Of a stretch of DNA of 54,829 bases, positions 9,168 through 17,792 are shown in pieces; the stretch's first letter is position 1, and every line of letters begins with the position of its first letter. Source of the DNA: Sphingopyxis flava (lineage in GTDB: Bacteria > Pseudomonadota > Alphaproteobacteria > Sphingomonadales > Sphingomonadaceae); assembly GCF_900168005.1 (NCBI RefSeq), contig NZ_FUYP01000019.1:1-54829 (forward strand). Reading direction: 5' to 3'. The notes beneath the pieces are model-generated. The model had not been told where the DNA came from. It ran no database searches and worked only from the letters and a program-made list of their open reading frames with translations. Made by a program: the position numbers and the translations under genes.

Positions 9168-10415
9168 ATGGCCACCGCAATCAAGATCCAGGAATTCGAC
9201 GATCCGTCGTACAATCCGTTCGTGTCTCACGAGGACAATTTCGGTACGGAGGCCGATCCCTATCCCTTCATCCATGAGCTTCGCTCGAAAGGGGCCGTCA
9301 TCCCCGGCTCGTTCCGCAGCCTTCTCGGGTACCACTGCTATTACGGCGATGCGCCCAGTTTCACGATCGTCGGCAGCAAGGAAGTCGAACAGGTTCTCGT
9401 CGAAGCAAACCGTTTCTCGAACTCCGGCTACGAACTGACGCTTGGGCGAACGTTCGGCATGGGCAGCATCAGCGTCATGGACAATCCGGTGCACGGCCGC
9501 TGGCGCAAGATCTTCCAGAAGATATTCCTGCCGCAGCACGTGAAGATGTGGGGGGACACGATTGTCGACCCTGTCGTGCACAGCCTGATGTCGAAGTTCC
9601 TGCCCTCGGGCAAGGCCGATCTCGTGCAGGATTTCACCCACGCCTATCCGTTCGAGGTCATCTACCACCAGCTCGATCTGCCGCGTAGCGACGTCGACAC
9701 TTTCCAGCGCCTGGCGATCGGGCAGACCGACTTCGAACACATGCCGCAGGCCATGGAGGCCGGTGTGAAGCTCGGCGAATACTTCAAGGCGCTCATCGAC
9801 GAACGCCGCGCCAATCCCGGGGATGACCTCATCAGCCTTCTGGCCACGACCGAGGTCGACGGCGAGCATCTGCCGGAGTTGGTCCTGGTGTCGTTTCTGC
9901 GCCAGTTGATGAACGCGGCCGGCGACACGACCTATCGCGGGACCAGCATTCTTCTGACCGCCCTGCTGCGCAACCCCGACCAGTTCGAGGCGTTGCGCAA
10001 CGACCGCAGCCTGATTCCCGCGGCGATCGAGGAAGGACTCCGGTGGGATGGTCCGGTCCTCAGCCAGCTGCGCGTCGCGAAGGAAGACACCGAGATCGGC
10101 GGCGTGAAAATTCCCGCCGGCGCTTTCCTTGACGTGCTTGCCGGCGCGGCCAATCGCGATCCCGCGATCTATCCCGATCCCGACCGGTTCGACATCATGC
10201 GTTCGCGCCACCCGCACTATTCGTTCGCGCGCGGGCCGCACATCTGCGTGGGGCAGCACCTGGCACGCGTCGAGATGACGCGCGCACTTCATGCGGTTAT
10301 CGACAATCTGCACAACCTGCGCCTCGATCCGGACATGCCCGAACCGGCCATTCGCGGCTACATGATGCGCGTGCCGGAGCACCTCTACGTCCTCTTCGAT
10401 CCGAAGGCGGTCTGA
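9168..10415 (+). CDS. Cytochrome P450
   Basis: A 415-residue soluble bacterial P450, expected to monooxygenate a hydrophobic substrate with electrons from a ferredoxin. The I-helix segment AAGDTTYRG carries the acid/Thr region, the K-helix has EEGLRW (ExxR), and the heme loop is FARGPHICVGQHLA with the axial Cys at about residue 360. The ATG at 9168 follows a GGAGAGAGAG purine run. The frame is open for hundreds of bases upstream through the TetR gene, but that part is a shadow. No ferredoxin lies next to it; the nearest is at 15704. It is followed by an SDR after 211 bases. Confidence 0.95.
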   Translation: MATAIKIQEFDDPSYNPFVSHEDNFGTEADPYPFIHELRSKGAVIPGSFRSLLGYHCYYGDAPSFTIVGSKEVEQVLVEANRFSNSGYELTLGRTFGMGSISVMDNPVHGRWRKIFQKIFLPQHVKMWGDTIVDPVVHSLMSKFLPSGKADLVQDFTHAYPFEVIYHQLDLPRSDVDTFQRLAIGQTDFEHMPQAMEAGVKLGEYFKALIDERRANPGDDLISLLATTEVDGEHLPELVLVSFLRQLMNAAGDTTYRGTSILLTALLRNPDQFEALRNDRSLIPAAIEEGLRWDGPVLSQLRVAKEDTEIGGVKIPAGAFLDVLAGAANRDPAIYPDPDRFDIMRSRHPHYSFARGPHICVGQHLARVEMTRALHAVIDNLHNLRLDPDMPEPAIRGYMMRVPEHLYVLFDPKAV

Positions 10416-10626
10416 GGCACGGGTCGACAAGGCGCAGCGCTGGGCGATACGCGTATCATCCTGCGCCCCGCGAGCCGGGGTCGGGCGATAGCCGTCGGCT
10501 GGCCATATCCGGCCGCAAGGACAGGCCCGGTGTTCCCCACCCGACAGGCAGGCGCCGGGCCCTGTCGATCACCAGATGGCCAGGCGTCGGAGCGGCGCTT
10601 CGGTCACTGCTGCAAAGGAAGAGTTG

Positions 10627-11484
10627 ATGACAGGCCAGCCGATCGTGCTGGTGACCGGATGTTCGACAGGGATCGGGGTGCACATTGCCGTCGGTCTGGC
10701 GCAGGCGGGGCATCGTGTCGTGGCCACCATGCGCGACCTCGGCAAGCGGCAGGTCCTGTTGGCCGAGGCCCAGAAGGCGGGCGTCGAGCTCGACCTCCGT
10801 GCGCTCGACGTGACCGAACCGGCGTCGATCGATGCCTGCGTGGCGGGGCTGATGGCCGATTACGGGCGGATCGACGTGCTGGTCAACAACGCGGGCGCCG
10901 GCGTCATCGCTTCGCTTGAGCAGACGTCCGACGCCGACCTCCGCTGGATCATGGAGGTCAACTTCTTCGGAGTCTGGAACCTTACGAAGGCGATCGTGCG
11001 GCACATGCGCGAGGCCGGTAAGGGCCGTATCGTCAGCGTCACGAGCGTTGGCGGGATGGTCGGTCAACCACTCAACGACGCCTATTGCGCGGCCAAGTTC
11101 GCAGTTGAAGGGATGATGGAATCGTTGGCGCCCATCGCGCTCGCAATGGGCGTCAGGGTGAGCGTCGTCGAGCCTGGGCCGGTGAATACGGAATTCATGA
11201 CAAGCGCCAACGCCGCCTCAACGCAGGCTGAGGCCGCGTTGACGCCGCCCTATCAACGGATCGCCGCAAATTACCATGCGCTGTCGGCACAGGCTTTTGC
11301 TTCGCAGGGCCAGTCGGCGACCGAAGTAGCGGCCACCGTCGTCGAGGTCGTTCTTGCCGAAATGCCGCCGTTCCGAACCATGACCAGCGAGATGGTTCGG
11401 GCGATGGTCGCCGCCAAGGCAGGCGACGAGACAGGAAATTCGGTGATCGAGAATTTCGCAAGGGTCGTCGCCGGCTGGGAATGA
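10627..11484 (+). CDS. Short-chain dehydrogenase/reductase
   Basis: A 285-residue SDR with TGCSTGIG in the cofactor loop, NNAGAG, and an intact Ser-Tyr-Lys set (VTSVGG, then YCAAK with Ser 13 residues before Tyr). The GCSTGIG motif and longer C-terminal region resemble the branch that includes retinol-dehydrogenase-like and 17-beta-HSD-like oxidoreductases. The substrate is unknown; oxidation of the product of the preceding P450 is a reasonable inference. The ATG at 10627 follows AGGAAGAG. It is the last gene of the plus-strand run and converges on the SDR ending at 11671, with a strong hairpin between them. Confidence 0.92.
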   Translation: MTGQPIVLVTGCSTGIGVHIAVGLAQAGHRVVATMRDLGKRQVLLAEAQKAGVELDLRALDVTEPASIDACVAGLMADYGRIDVLVNNAGAGVIASLEQTSDADLRWIMEVNFFGVWNLTKAIVRHMREAGKGRIVSVTSVGGMVGQPLNDAYCAAKFAVEGMMESLAPIALAMGVRVSVVEPGPVNTEFMTSANAASTQAEAALTPPYQRIAANYHALSAQAFASQGQSATEVAATVVEVVLAEMPPFRTMTSEMVRAMVAAKAGDETGNSVIENFARVVAGWE

Positions 11485-11590
11485 TCCCGCTACAGCTGCG
11501 AGTTTACTGCGGACCCTGATCTGGCGATTTCGTGCATTCGCGCGACCTGGCGTATCTTGCGATGCGAAAATGCACCGCTCGGTCCGGGGT

Positions 11591-11616
11591 AGCGGACGGC
11601 CAACCGGCCGTCCGCT
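11591..11616. terminator. Hairpin between convergent SDR genes
   Basis: Perfect 11-bp inverted repeat AGCGGACGGCC / GGCCGTCCGCT with an AACC loop, midway between two convergent stops (11484 and 11671). It lacks a T-tract, so it may act as a bidirectional block or an RNA-stabilising stem. Confidence 0.6.
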
Positions 11617-11670
11617 CCATTTCCAGGGATCGTCGGGCCTTTGCGAACCCTTCTTCCTGTCGCCTCGAAT

Positions 11671-12648
11671 TCAGGAATGAATCCCGCGTGCGCGTGCCAC
11701 TTTCGCGGCGATCGTGAATTCGTCGTAGTTGTGTGCCGGCAAGCTGAAATCGCGCAGCTCGCTGATTTCCTCGAAGTTGGCGCCAATGTCCTCGACAGCC
11801 GGGGGAGTCGTGCCTGCGGGCGAAACCCAGCCCTCCGCTTCGGCGAGCCGCACGCGCGAATAGCGTCCGCTGTTCGACGAGTAGATGCCCTGCGTCGCGG
11901 TGCACGCCTCGCTCACCAGATAGACGGCCAGCGGCACGGTGAATTCGGGGGTCATACGGCCATCGGCAAACGAGAAGTCGGTCGACTGCAACGCTTCGGC
12001 GAAAGCCGGAATTTCCATGTAGCCGGGCGTCATCACCTCCTCGAGCCGGGACAGCGCGTTGGGCAGCAGGACATTCGACTGGATGCCATAGGCAGAGCCC
12101 TCGATCGCCACGGCGTTCGACAGGCCGATCATGCCCGCCTTGCTGGCCGCGTAATTGGCCTGCCAAGCGTGACCGAACGCGCCCGACGACGAACCGGTGA
12201 AGAGAATGCGCCCATAGCCGCCGGCGCGCATGGCGCGATAGGCGGGCTGACCGACATAGAAGGCACCCTTCAGGTGCACGTCAACGATCGGATCGATCTC
12301 TTCATCGGTCAGGTCTTCGAACCTGTTGTTGCGCAGGAACCCTGCGTTGCTGATCAGCACGTCGACTTTGCCCCATGTGTCGAGCGCGGTCTGGACGATG
12401 GCGGCACCGCCGGCGCGGGTCGCGACGCTGTCGGTGCTGGCCACGGCCTCGCCTCCGGCGTCGGTGATCTCCTGCACCACGCGCTGGGCGGCACTTGCCG
12501 AGGCGCCGACTCCCGACGGGCTGCCGCCAAGGTCGTTGACGACGACCTTGGCGCCGCGCCGCGCCAGTTCGAGTGCATAGCCGCGGCCAAGGCCGCTGCC
12601 CGCGCCTGTTACGATCGCGACGCGGTCGTCAAACTGGATATCCGTCAT
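11671..12648 (-). CDS. SDR related to the (3R)-hydroxyacyl-CoA dehydrogenase domain of multifunctional enzyme 2
   Basis: A 325-residue SDR, longer than classical members. The N-terminal half has TGAGSGLGRGYALELARRGAKVVVNDLGG, an arrangement characteristic of the dehydrogenase domain of peroxisomal multifunctional enzyme type 2 (17-beta-HSD4) and its bacterial relatives. ISNAGFLR, TGSSSG and NYAASK complete the active site. The C-terminal extension of about 70 residues ends in ARGIHS. The likely reaction is NAD-dependent oxidation of a 3-hydroxyacyl-CoA. It lies 104 bases after the VOC gene on the same strand and may be cotranscribed with it. Confidence 0.9.
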   Translation of the reverse strand: MTDIQFDDRVAIVTGAGSGLGRGYALELARRGAKVVVNDLGGSPSGVGASASAAQRVVQEITDAGGEAVASTDSVATRAGGAAIVQTALDTWGKVDVLISNAGFLRNNRFEDLTDEEIDPIVDVHLKGAFYVGQPAYRAMRAGGYGRILFTGSSSGAFGHAWQANYAASKAGMIGLSNAVAIEGSAYGIQSNVLLPNALSRLEEVMTPGYMEIPAFAEALQSTDFSFADGRMTPEFTVPLAVYLVSEACTATQGIYSSNSGRYSRVRLAEAEGWVSPAGTTPPAVEDIGANFEEISELRDFSLPAHNYDEFTIAAKVARARGIHS

Positions 12649-12752
12649 TGCAATGTCTCTCCGATTATCTTGGGCGCAGCCTAGCGGGCCGCAAACACCT
12701 GTAAATCTGGTCAGGTCGCACGATCACATGCGAGATTCGTGGGCCCGGTCAG

Positions 12753-13220
12753 TCAGAAGATGCTGCCTTCCACGCTGCGGAACATCTCCTTGCCGCCCTC
12801 GTCGAGGCGGACGTATTCGAGGTAGTGGCCCAGCAGCGGAACCGTATCCACATAGAGGAAATCTAGCGAGCCCGGCATCGACCCTTCGGTCGCGACCGGC
12901 GTTCCGCTTTCGACATGTGCCGCTCTGATTGCCGCCAGTTCCTCGACGCTATCGACCAGGATGCCGTAATGATGCTGACGCAAGGCAAATCCGTCGATGC
13001 CCGCGATCCATCCGGAATATATGCCGGTGGCATCGTTGATCGGCTGGATCACCTCGATCATCGTGCGCCCGGCAAAAGCCAAGCCGATGGTCATGATGTC
13101 GCCGAATTCGATTTGGGTGAAGGGGCCGGTCGCGAAACGCGTGCGAAAAAGGTCTGCCGCCTTTGCGACATCGTTGGTCACGTAGGCGAGCTGGAATACG
13201 TTGGCGAGTTGCGGCACCAT
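12753..13220 (-). CDS. VOC (glyoxalase-fold) family protein
   Basis: A 155-residue single-domain protein. FQLAYVTNDVAKAADLFRTRFATGPF is the first beta-alpha-beta module of the vicinal oxygen chelate fold, and RQHHYGILVDSVEEL begins the second. GHYLEYVRL near the C-terminus provides a Glu at the usual metal-ligand position. It could be a lyase, isomerase or non-catalytic binding protein. GGAGG-like bases (aggaggccggc) precede the ATG at 13220. It is upstream of the 11671 SDR. The second VOC gene of this size (23484) also sits near a ligase gene, the source of the duplicated fragment found just beyond this gene. Confidence 0.85.
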   Translation of the reverse strand: MVPQLANVFQLAYVTNDVAKAADLFRTRFATGPFTQIEFGDIMTIGLAFAGRTMIEVIQPINDATGIYSGWIAGIDGFALRQHHYGILVDSVEELAAIRAAHVESGTPVATEGSMPGSLDFLYVDTVPLLGHYLEYVRLDEGGKEMFRSVEGSIF

Positions 13221-13738
13221 GCCGGCCTCCTGTAGCTGGTTTGCTGTTTCGATGCTGCGCGGGCATACCAGTCCGTGCTGTCATCGCTCCACGATGTTGC
13301 AGGTCGCGCTCCAGTTATCTCCATCGTGATGGCTTTTCGCCACCAGCCCGGTTTCATCTTGGTCGACGTTATGAGAATGCGATCGTCGAACCGTGGTGCA
13401 CGGAAGCGGCGGCCGGTCATCTCCGGCTGACCGGGAAAAGGAGCGCAGATGGACTGGCACGTTCCTGCTGCCGGTCATGGGCGTCGGCGGCTGCACCGTC
13501 CTCCTCGACGGGGCCAAGGCGCCCGTAATCTCGGATACGATCGAGCAGGAGCGCATTACTGCCAGCTTCATGCCGCCCACCCTTATCTTCTCGATGATCG
13601 ATCATGCGCAGGCTGCGGGTATCCGGTACACCCGGATGAAGCACCTGATCTACGGCGCAGCACCGATGTGGACGGCAAGAGCCGTCCCTTTCTCGTTGGC
13701 TTGCCCACCGTCTCAAGTGGCAAGGGTTCGCACCACTT
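13221..13738. other. Intergenic region carrying a transposed ligase fragment and a hairpin
   Basis: No complete gene is present. The segment 13456-13669 is a copy of an acyl-CoA ligase interior (listed separately). It is bounded by the 5-base direct repeat TGGAC at 13450-13454 and 13669-13673. Immediately to the right is a perfect 7-bp hairpin, GGACGGC-aaga-GCCGTCC (13670-13687), followed by a short pyrimidine run. The remaining sequence, 13221-13450 and 13690-13738, shows nothing recognisable. Confidence 0.6.
13456..13669 (+). pseudogene. Fragment of an acyl-CoA ligase gene, identical to 24643-24856
   Basis: These 214 bases match the reverse strand of 24643-24856 base for base, as far as manual comparison shows, and encode residues 207-277 of the ligase at 23951-25474 (for example LLPVMGVGGCTVLLDG and RMKHLIYGAAPM). 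There is no start codon context, no N-terminal AMP-binding motif and no C-terminus, so it cannot be a functional ligase. Identity ends abruptly at both edges. The copy is on the plus strand, so together with the source it forms an inverted repeat about 11 kb apart. Confidence 0.9.
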
Positions 13739-14284
13739 TCAGCCATGTCCCCTTTTCAGCCGCTCCGGGTCAATTTCGAGCGGGCGCATATAGGCCGGAT
13801 CGCTGGTGTCGCGCGTTGACGGGGAGAACGGACCGTCGCCGGCCTTACCCTCAGGGTCGAAAGCCTCTCCCAGCGCATTGATCACGCAGATCCGCCGCAC
13901 GATGCCCCACCGCCCGCCGCGACGTTCGAACCGGTCGATGTAGCGACCCGACGTCGAGGTTTGATGCGGCACCTCGCGATTCACCGAATGGAAGGTGAAG
14001 TAGGTCTCGGCATGGGCGGTATCGCCCTCGATCTCGCAAAGGTGATTGTGAAGGGCATGCAGGGTGCGGAGCTGATGCCGGCCGTGATAATCGAATGCCC
14101 AGTCGATGAACCCCTCGACGTCACCGACATACTCGCCGTGATCGTCCACGGCATCTTCGTGATAGGCCGATCTCACCGCCTCCCGATCGAACCGGTCGAC
14201 GCCGCGGCAATAGCGGTGCAGGCAGTCGAGGATCTCCTGACGGTCCATCAATTCGCGAACTTGCGCCTCGAAACTCGTGCTCAT
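13739..14284 (-). CDS. SnoaL-like (NTF2-fold) protein
   Basis: A 181-residue protein with the typical SnoaL_4 opening: LMDRQEILDCLHRYCRGVDRFD, followed by AYHEDAVDDHGEYVGD. The NTF2/ketosteroid-isomerase-like fold is a small alpha-beta cone used by dehydratases, isomerases and dioxygenase beta subunits. The His/Asp residues in YHEDAVDDHG are the usual candidates for catalysis. It is transcribed divergently from the serine hydrolase at 14538. A helper or isomerase role near the Rieske operon is possible but not shown by sequence. Confidence 0.88.
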   Translation of the reverse strand: MSTSFEAQVRELMDRQEILDCLHRYCRGVDRFDREAVRSAYHEDAVDDHGEYVGDVEGFIDWAFDYHGRHQLRTLHALHNHLCEIEGDTAHAETYFTFHSVNREVPHQTSTSGRYIDRFERRGGRWGIVRRICVINALGEAFDPEGKAGDGPFSPSTRDTSDPAYMRPLEIDPERLKRGHG

Positions 14285-14301
14285 CTGTCTCTCCGAATTC
14301 T

Positions 14302-14327
14302 GTCACAATGCCCCGCAGGAATGTGAC
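14302..14327. promoter_or_regulatory. Candidate operator in a divergent promoter region
   Basis: GTCACA (14302-14307) and TGTGAC (14322-14327) form a perfect 6-bp dyad with 14 bases between, in the 253-base gap between the divergent SnoaL-like and serine-hydrolase genes. It lies 18 bases upstream of the SnoaL-like start. The arm order is opposite to the CRP consensus. Confidence 0.35.
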
Positions 14328-14537
14328 TTTCCGCCACGCACAATAGCCGGGTGGATGCGGTCGCCTATCGCATTCCCGGAGATATCTGGCATGTGATCTT
14401 GTGTCGGCCGGGCGTGGCCGTCGCGGACTCGCTATTGGCGGCCACGCATGGTTGTGCGAAGCTTGCCGTCGCATTTTGGCCGGCGCTCGATGCCCTCGAA
14501 CTTCGCGCCTGCCCCTCACTTTCCGGGAGATGATAGA

Positions 14538-15695
14538 ATGTCCAGCCAGACGATCAGTCGGTCGCAGCACGTTGATGAAACCATCGCCAGGTTGATTTCC
14601 GAAGGCAAGGAAGTCGGTGTGCAGGTGGCGGCATACCTCGACGGAAAGCTGGTGATCGACACCTGGGATGGCCTCGCCGATCCGGACACCGGCCGCAAGG
14701 TCGATGGCGACACGCTGTTCAACATGTTCTCCGTCACCAAACCGCTAGCAGCGACGGCCCTTCACATCCAGGTCGCGCGCGGGCTGGTCGATTACGATGC
14801 GCGCGTCGCCGACTATTGGCCGGAATTCGGTTGCAACGGGAAAGAGCCGACGACCATCCGCGACGTCCTGACCCATCGCGCCGGCGTTCCGCAGATGCCC
14901 GAGGGCGTCACCCCCGAACTGATGTGCGACTGGGACTGGATGACCGACGGGATCGCCAAGCTCACGCCGCTGGCACCTCCGGGTGAAAAGGCCCTGTACC
15001 TTTCGCTGACCTTCGGCTGGCTGGTGGGCGAGGTCGTCCGCCGCACCGATCCGGCAAGGCGCGATATCGGCACCTTCATTCGCGAAGAGATCGCACTTCC
15101 GCTCAACGCGCCCGATCTATGGGTCGGGCTGCCGGACAGCGAGTTGCCGCGCGTGGCCAAGCTGGTGAACGCGATCACGCCCGTTCCCCCCGAACATGCG
15201 CCGCCGCTCTATACCGCATCGATGCCGCCGCAGGTCGATCTCATCCCCGAAGTGTTCGAACGACCCGACGTGCGCCGCGCACCCATTGCCGGGGTCGGAG
15301 GGATATTCACGGCGCGCAGTTGCGCCCGGTTCTGGGCCATGCTTGCGCAGGGCGGAGAACTCGATGGCGTGCATATCCTGCCTGCCGAAATGGTGGCGAC
15401 GTTCAACACCCCGCGGGCCAACAGCGACGAGGCCGACCCCGTGATGTTCGGATTCCCGGTTCCGCTGGGGATCGGCGGCTTCTGGCTGGGTGGCGAGACC
15501 TTCTCGGTCGCGGCCGCAAAATATCCGCGCGCGCTGTGCCATCCCGGAGCCGGCAACTCAATCGGATTTGCCGATCCGGAAACGAAGCTGGCGGTGGCGA
15601 TCGCGCACAATCGCATGCAGGCCCCGCAATCGCGAGAGGACGATCATACCACGATGATCGCCGACGCGATCCGCGCCGATCTCGGGCTTGACTGA
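14538..15695 (+). CDS. Serine hydrolase of the class C beta-lactamase/esterase family
   Basis: A 385-residue member of the beta-lactamase-related family (EstB-type esterases, penicillin-binding-protein-like). The nucleophile motif S65-V-T-K68 sits in NMFSVTKPL. DVLTHRAGVPQ is the usual HRAG/HTSG segment, and the C-terminal region has CHPGAGNSIGFADPE. No signal peptide is visible, which favours a cytoplasmic esterase or lactonase over a periplasmic lactamase. The ATG at 14538 follows GGGAGA. The stop lies 8 bases before the GTG of the ferredoxin, so the two are very probably cotranscribed, with the Rieske gene next. An ester- or lactone-cleaving role in that pathway is inferred. Confidence 0.9.
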   Translation: MSSQTISRSQHVDETIARLISEGKEVGVQVAAYLDGKLVIDTWDGLADPDTGRKVDGDTLFNMFSVTKPLAATALHIQVARGLVDYDARVADYWPEFGCNGKEPTTIRDVLTHRAGVPQMPEGVTPELMCDWDWMTDGIAKLTPLAPPGEKALYLSLTFGWLVGEVVRRTDPARRDIGTFIREEIALPLNAPDLWVGLPDSELPRVAKLVNAITPVPPEHAPPLYTASMPPQVDLIPEVFERPDVRRAPIAGVGGIFTARSCARFWAMLAQGGELDGVHILPAEMVATFNTPRANSDEADPVMFGFPVPLGIGGFWLGGETFSVAAAKYPRALCHPGAGNSIGFADPETKLAVAIAHNRMQAPQSREDDHTTMIADAIRADLGLD

Positions 15696-15703
15696 AGCCG
15701 TAC

Positions 15704-16024
15704 GTGCCGAGACTGCATTTCGTCGGCGATGACGGCACGCGATACGAAGTGGAGGCGCGTGTCGGAGAGACTGTGATGCTTGCCGCGCGCGCAGCCGACG
15801 TGCCCGGTATCATCGGCGAATGCGGCGGCAGCATGAATTGCCTGACGTGTCACTGCTACGTCGCGCCGGCCGACATCGCGCGCATCGGGCCGCCGACGCA
15901 GATCGAGAGCGATTTGCTGGATGGCGTGATCGAGGCGCGCGAGAACAGCAGGCTGACTTGCCAGATAGTGGTGCGCGCCGACCTCGACGGCGTGACGTTC
16001 AGTGTCCCGCAATGGCAGGGGTAG
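15704..16024 (+). CDS. [2Fe-2S] ferredoxin, putidaredoxin/adrenodoxin type
   Basis: A 106-residue ferredoxin. Cluster ligands are C40, C46, C49 and C86 in GECGGSMNCLTC and LTCQ, the spacing of the adrenodoxin-type family. It ends in a short VPQW-containing tail. It carries single electrons from an NAD(P)H ferredoxin reductase to an oxygenase. The neighbour 113 bases downstream is a Rieske oxygenase, its most obvious partner; it could also serve the P450 at 9168, which has no adjacent ferredoxin. The start is a GTG 8 bases after the preceding stop. It is a paralogue of the ferredoxin at 46400. Confidence 0.93.
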   Translation: MPRLHFVGDDGTRYEVEARVGETVMLAARAADVPGIIGECGGSMNCLTCHCYVAPADIARIGPPTQIESDLLDGVIEARENSRLTCQIVVRADLDGVTFSVPQWQG

Positions 16025-16137
16025 GAAGTTTGCCCCATCTCTCGAAAAGAGACGAGTCTTGTGTAGCATACGCTGCATAGCTAGATTGCAGCCGTAAACG
16101 TGAAGTATCTTGAATTTTGGCGGAGGAGCTGAAGACG

Positions 16138-17475
16138 ATGGCCACACAACTCAAGCAGGCCGGATCCGCGCCGCAGTTGCGTGCGGACAACTATCTCTCG
16201 CGGGATTTCGCGAAGGCAGAGAACGAACATCTGTGGAGCAAGGTTTGGCTCGTCGCGGGCCGCGAGGAAGAGCTCAGGAACGTCGGTGACTTCCTGACCT
16301 TCAATGTCGCCACCGAATCGATAGTGGTCGCGCGTGGCAAGGACGGTCTTGTCGCCTATCACAACGTCTGCCCGCACCGCGGTCGCCGCCTTGCGGACGG
16401 TTGCGGCCGCGCCAGTCAGTTCCGTTGCAAATATCACGGATGGACCTTCAACCTCGAGGGGAAGAACGTTCAGGTCCTCGATCGTCACGACTGGGAAGGC
16501 AGCCTTGATGACGAGCGGATCGATCTCTGGCCGGTCCGGGTCGACACCTGGGCGGGTTTTATCTGGATCTGCATGGACGAGGACGCCGAAACGCTTGCCG
16601 AGTATCTCGAGACCATTCCCGAGCATCTCGATCCTTTCGAGATCGAGGAAATGCGCTTTCGCTGGAAGGTCGAATTGCATCTTCCGGTCAACTGGAAGGT
16701 CGCCCTCGAAGCGTTCATGGAAGGCTATCACGTCGCCGCGACCCATCCGCAGCTGATCAAGGTGGCTGGCAACGACTATACCCAGAGCTTCGCGCACGGG
16801 AAGCATGCCCATTTCGGCTACTGGAAGGATGTGCAGCCGCTGGGCACCAGTTCTCCGCGTCTGGCAGGCAATGTCTATGCCGATGCGCGCGAAGGCGTGG
16901 TCGAGTTCTTCCGGCAGATCGAGGAAGACCTGAACGCCATCCAGACCGACCGCGATTTCGAAGCCGCCAAGAAGATCATGGACATCCTGCCCGAGGGCAC
17001 CGATGCGATGACCGCGATGATCACAGCGATCGAGCTGGGTCGCCAGGCAGCGATCGACGACGGAGCGGCCTATCCGGAAAAGCTGACTTTCGAGGCGATG
17101 GCAAAGGCCGGCAGCGACTGGCACATCTTCCCGAACTGCGTCACCCTCCCGTATTTCGATGGTGCGCTGTGGTATCGCGCGCGGCCGGACACTGCCGATC
17201 CCGATAATCCCGAAAAGTGCCTGTTCGAGATCTGGTCCTTGAAGCGCTATGCGCCGGGCAAGGAGCCGAAGATCGAAACGCGCGTCATCATGGATCCGAC
17301 CAAGGAAAGCGTGGGGCTTATCCTCGATCAGGATATTGCCAACATGACCGAGGTGCAGGCGGGAATGAAGTCGAGCAAATTCAAGTATGCGCGCCCCAAT
17401 CCGGTGCAGGAAATGGAAGTGATCAACTTCCATCGCACGCTCGAACAGTACGTTCTCGGACAGGCGAGGGGCTGA
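16138..17475 (+). CDS. Rieske non-heme iron oxygenase, alpha subunit
   Basis: A 445-residue ring-hydroxylating or demethylating oxygenase. The Rieske ligands are C78, H80, C97 and H100 (CPHRGRRL and CKYHGW). Mononuclear iron ligands H198 and H203 lie in EGYHVAATHP, with an Asp expected further on. The ATG at 16138 follows GGAGGAG at a good distance; a TTG 21 bases upstream is less likely. No beta subunit gene follows, so it resembles the alpha-only types. A strong terminator lies directly downstream, so serine hydrolase, ferredoxin and oxygenase form one unit. The substrate could be aromatic or alicyclic; sequence alone does not tell. Confidence 0.94.
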   Translation: MATQLKQAGSAPQLRADNYLSRDFAKAENEHLWSKVWLVAGREEELRNVGDFLTFNVATESIVVARGKDGLVAYHNVCPHRGRRLADGCGRASQFRCKYHGWTFNLEGKNVQVLDRHDWEGSLDDERIDLWPVRVDTWAGFIWICMDEDAETLAEYLETIPEHLDPFEIEEMRFRWKVELHLPVNWKVALEAFMEGYHVAATHPQLIKVAGNDYTQSFAHGKHAHFGYWKDVQPLGTSSPRLAGNVYADAREGVVEFFRQIEEDLNAIQTDRDFEAAKKIMDILPEGTDAMTAMITAIELGRQAAIDDGAAYPEKLTFEAMAKAGSDWHIFPNCVTLPYFDGALWYRARPDTADPDNPEKCLFEIWSLKRYAPGKEPKIETRVIMDPTKESVGLILDQDIANMTEVQAGMKSSKFKYARPNPVQEMEVINFHRTLEQYVLGQARG

Positions 17476-17505
17476 ACGCCCCCTTCGCTCCGGCAATTTA
17501 GCGGG

Positions 17506-17538
17506 GAGGCGGTTCGGGTTCGAACCGCCTCTCTTTTT
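17506..17538 (+). terminator. Rho-independent terminator after the Rieske gene
   Basis: Perfect 11-bp stem GAGGCGGTTCG / CGAACCGCCTC with a ggtt loop, followed by TCTTTTT. It starts 31 bases after the Rieske stop. Confidence 0.9.
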
Positions 17539-17772
17539 CATGCGCGATTTCCGGTCCGCAAGGATGCTGCCGGCGATGCCGGAACGAGTGCATCCGGAGA
17601 TTCGCGGCGCGGCGTTGCCGACGAGGGCAGCGGCCGGCCGCGGCATCTATCCGCCATGTGATGCCGCCCGGGGCGGTTATCAAGAAGCATAGCGTGTCCG
17701 CTCGCTCGACGTGCCTCTGTCGGCGGTGCGATCTCTTGCCTTGCCGTGATAGCTGTCAATACCAGTTGCGCG

Positions 17773-17792
17773 GTAAAAAATTGTAAAAAATG
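17773..17792. repeat. Tandem 10-bp AT-rich repeat upstream of amidohydrolase gene
   Basis: gtaaaaaatt is followed directly by gtaaaaaatg, then by a T6 run at 17795-17800. This is the most AT-rich spot in the neighbourhood and lies about 230 bases before the amidohydrolase start. It could be a promoter upstream element or a bend site. Confidence 0.4.

Noticed and set aside
13393..13881. Apparent plus-strand gene containing ligase-like sequence
   Set aside because: Only 214 bases are ligase-derived; the flanks are unrelated and there is no start signal, so it is a fragment, not a gene.
17506..17531. ggttcgggttcgaacc resembles a tRNA T-arm
   Set aside because: It is the stem of a perfect terminator hairpin directly after the Rieske gene; no acceptor or anticodon stem is found around it.
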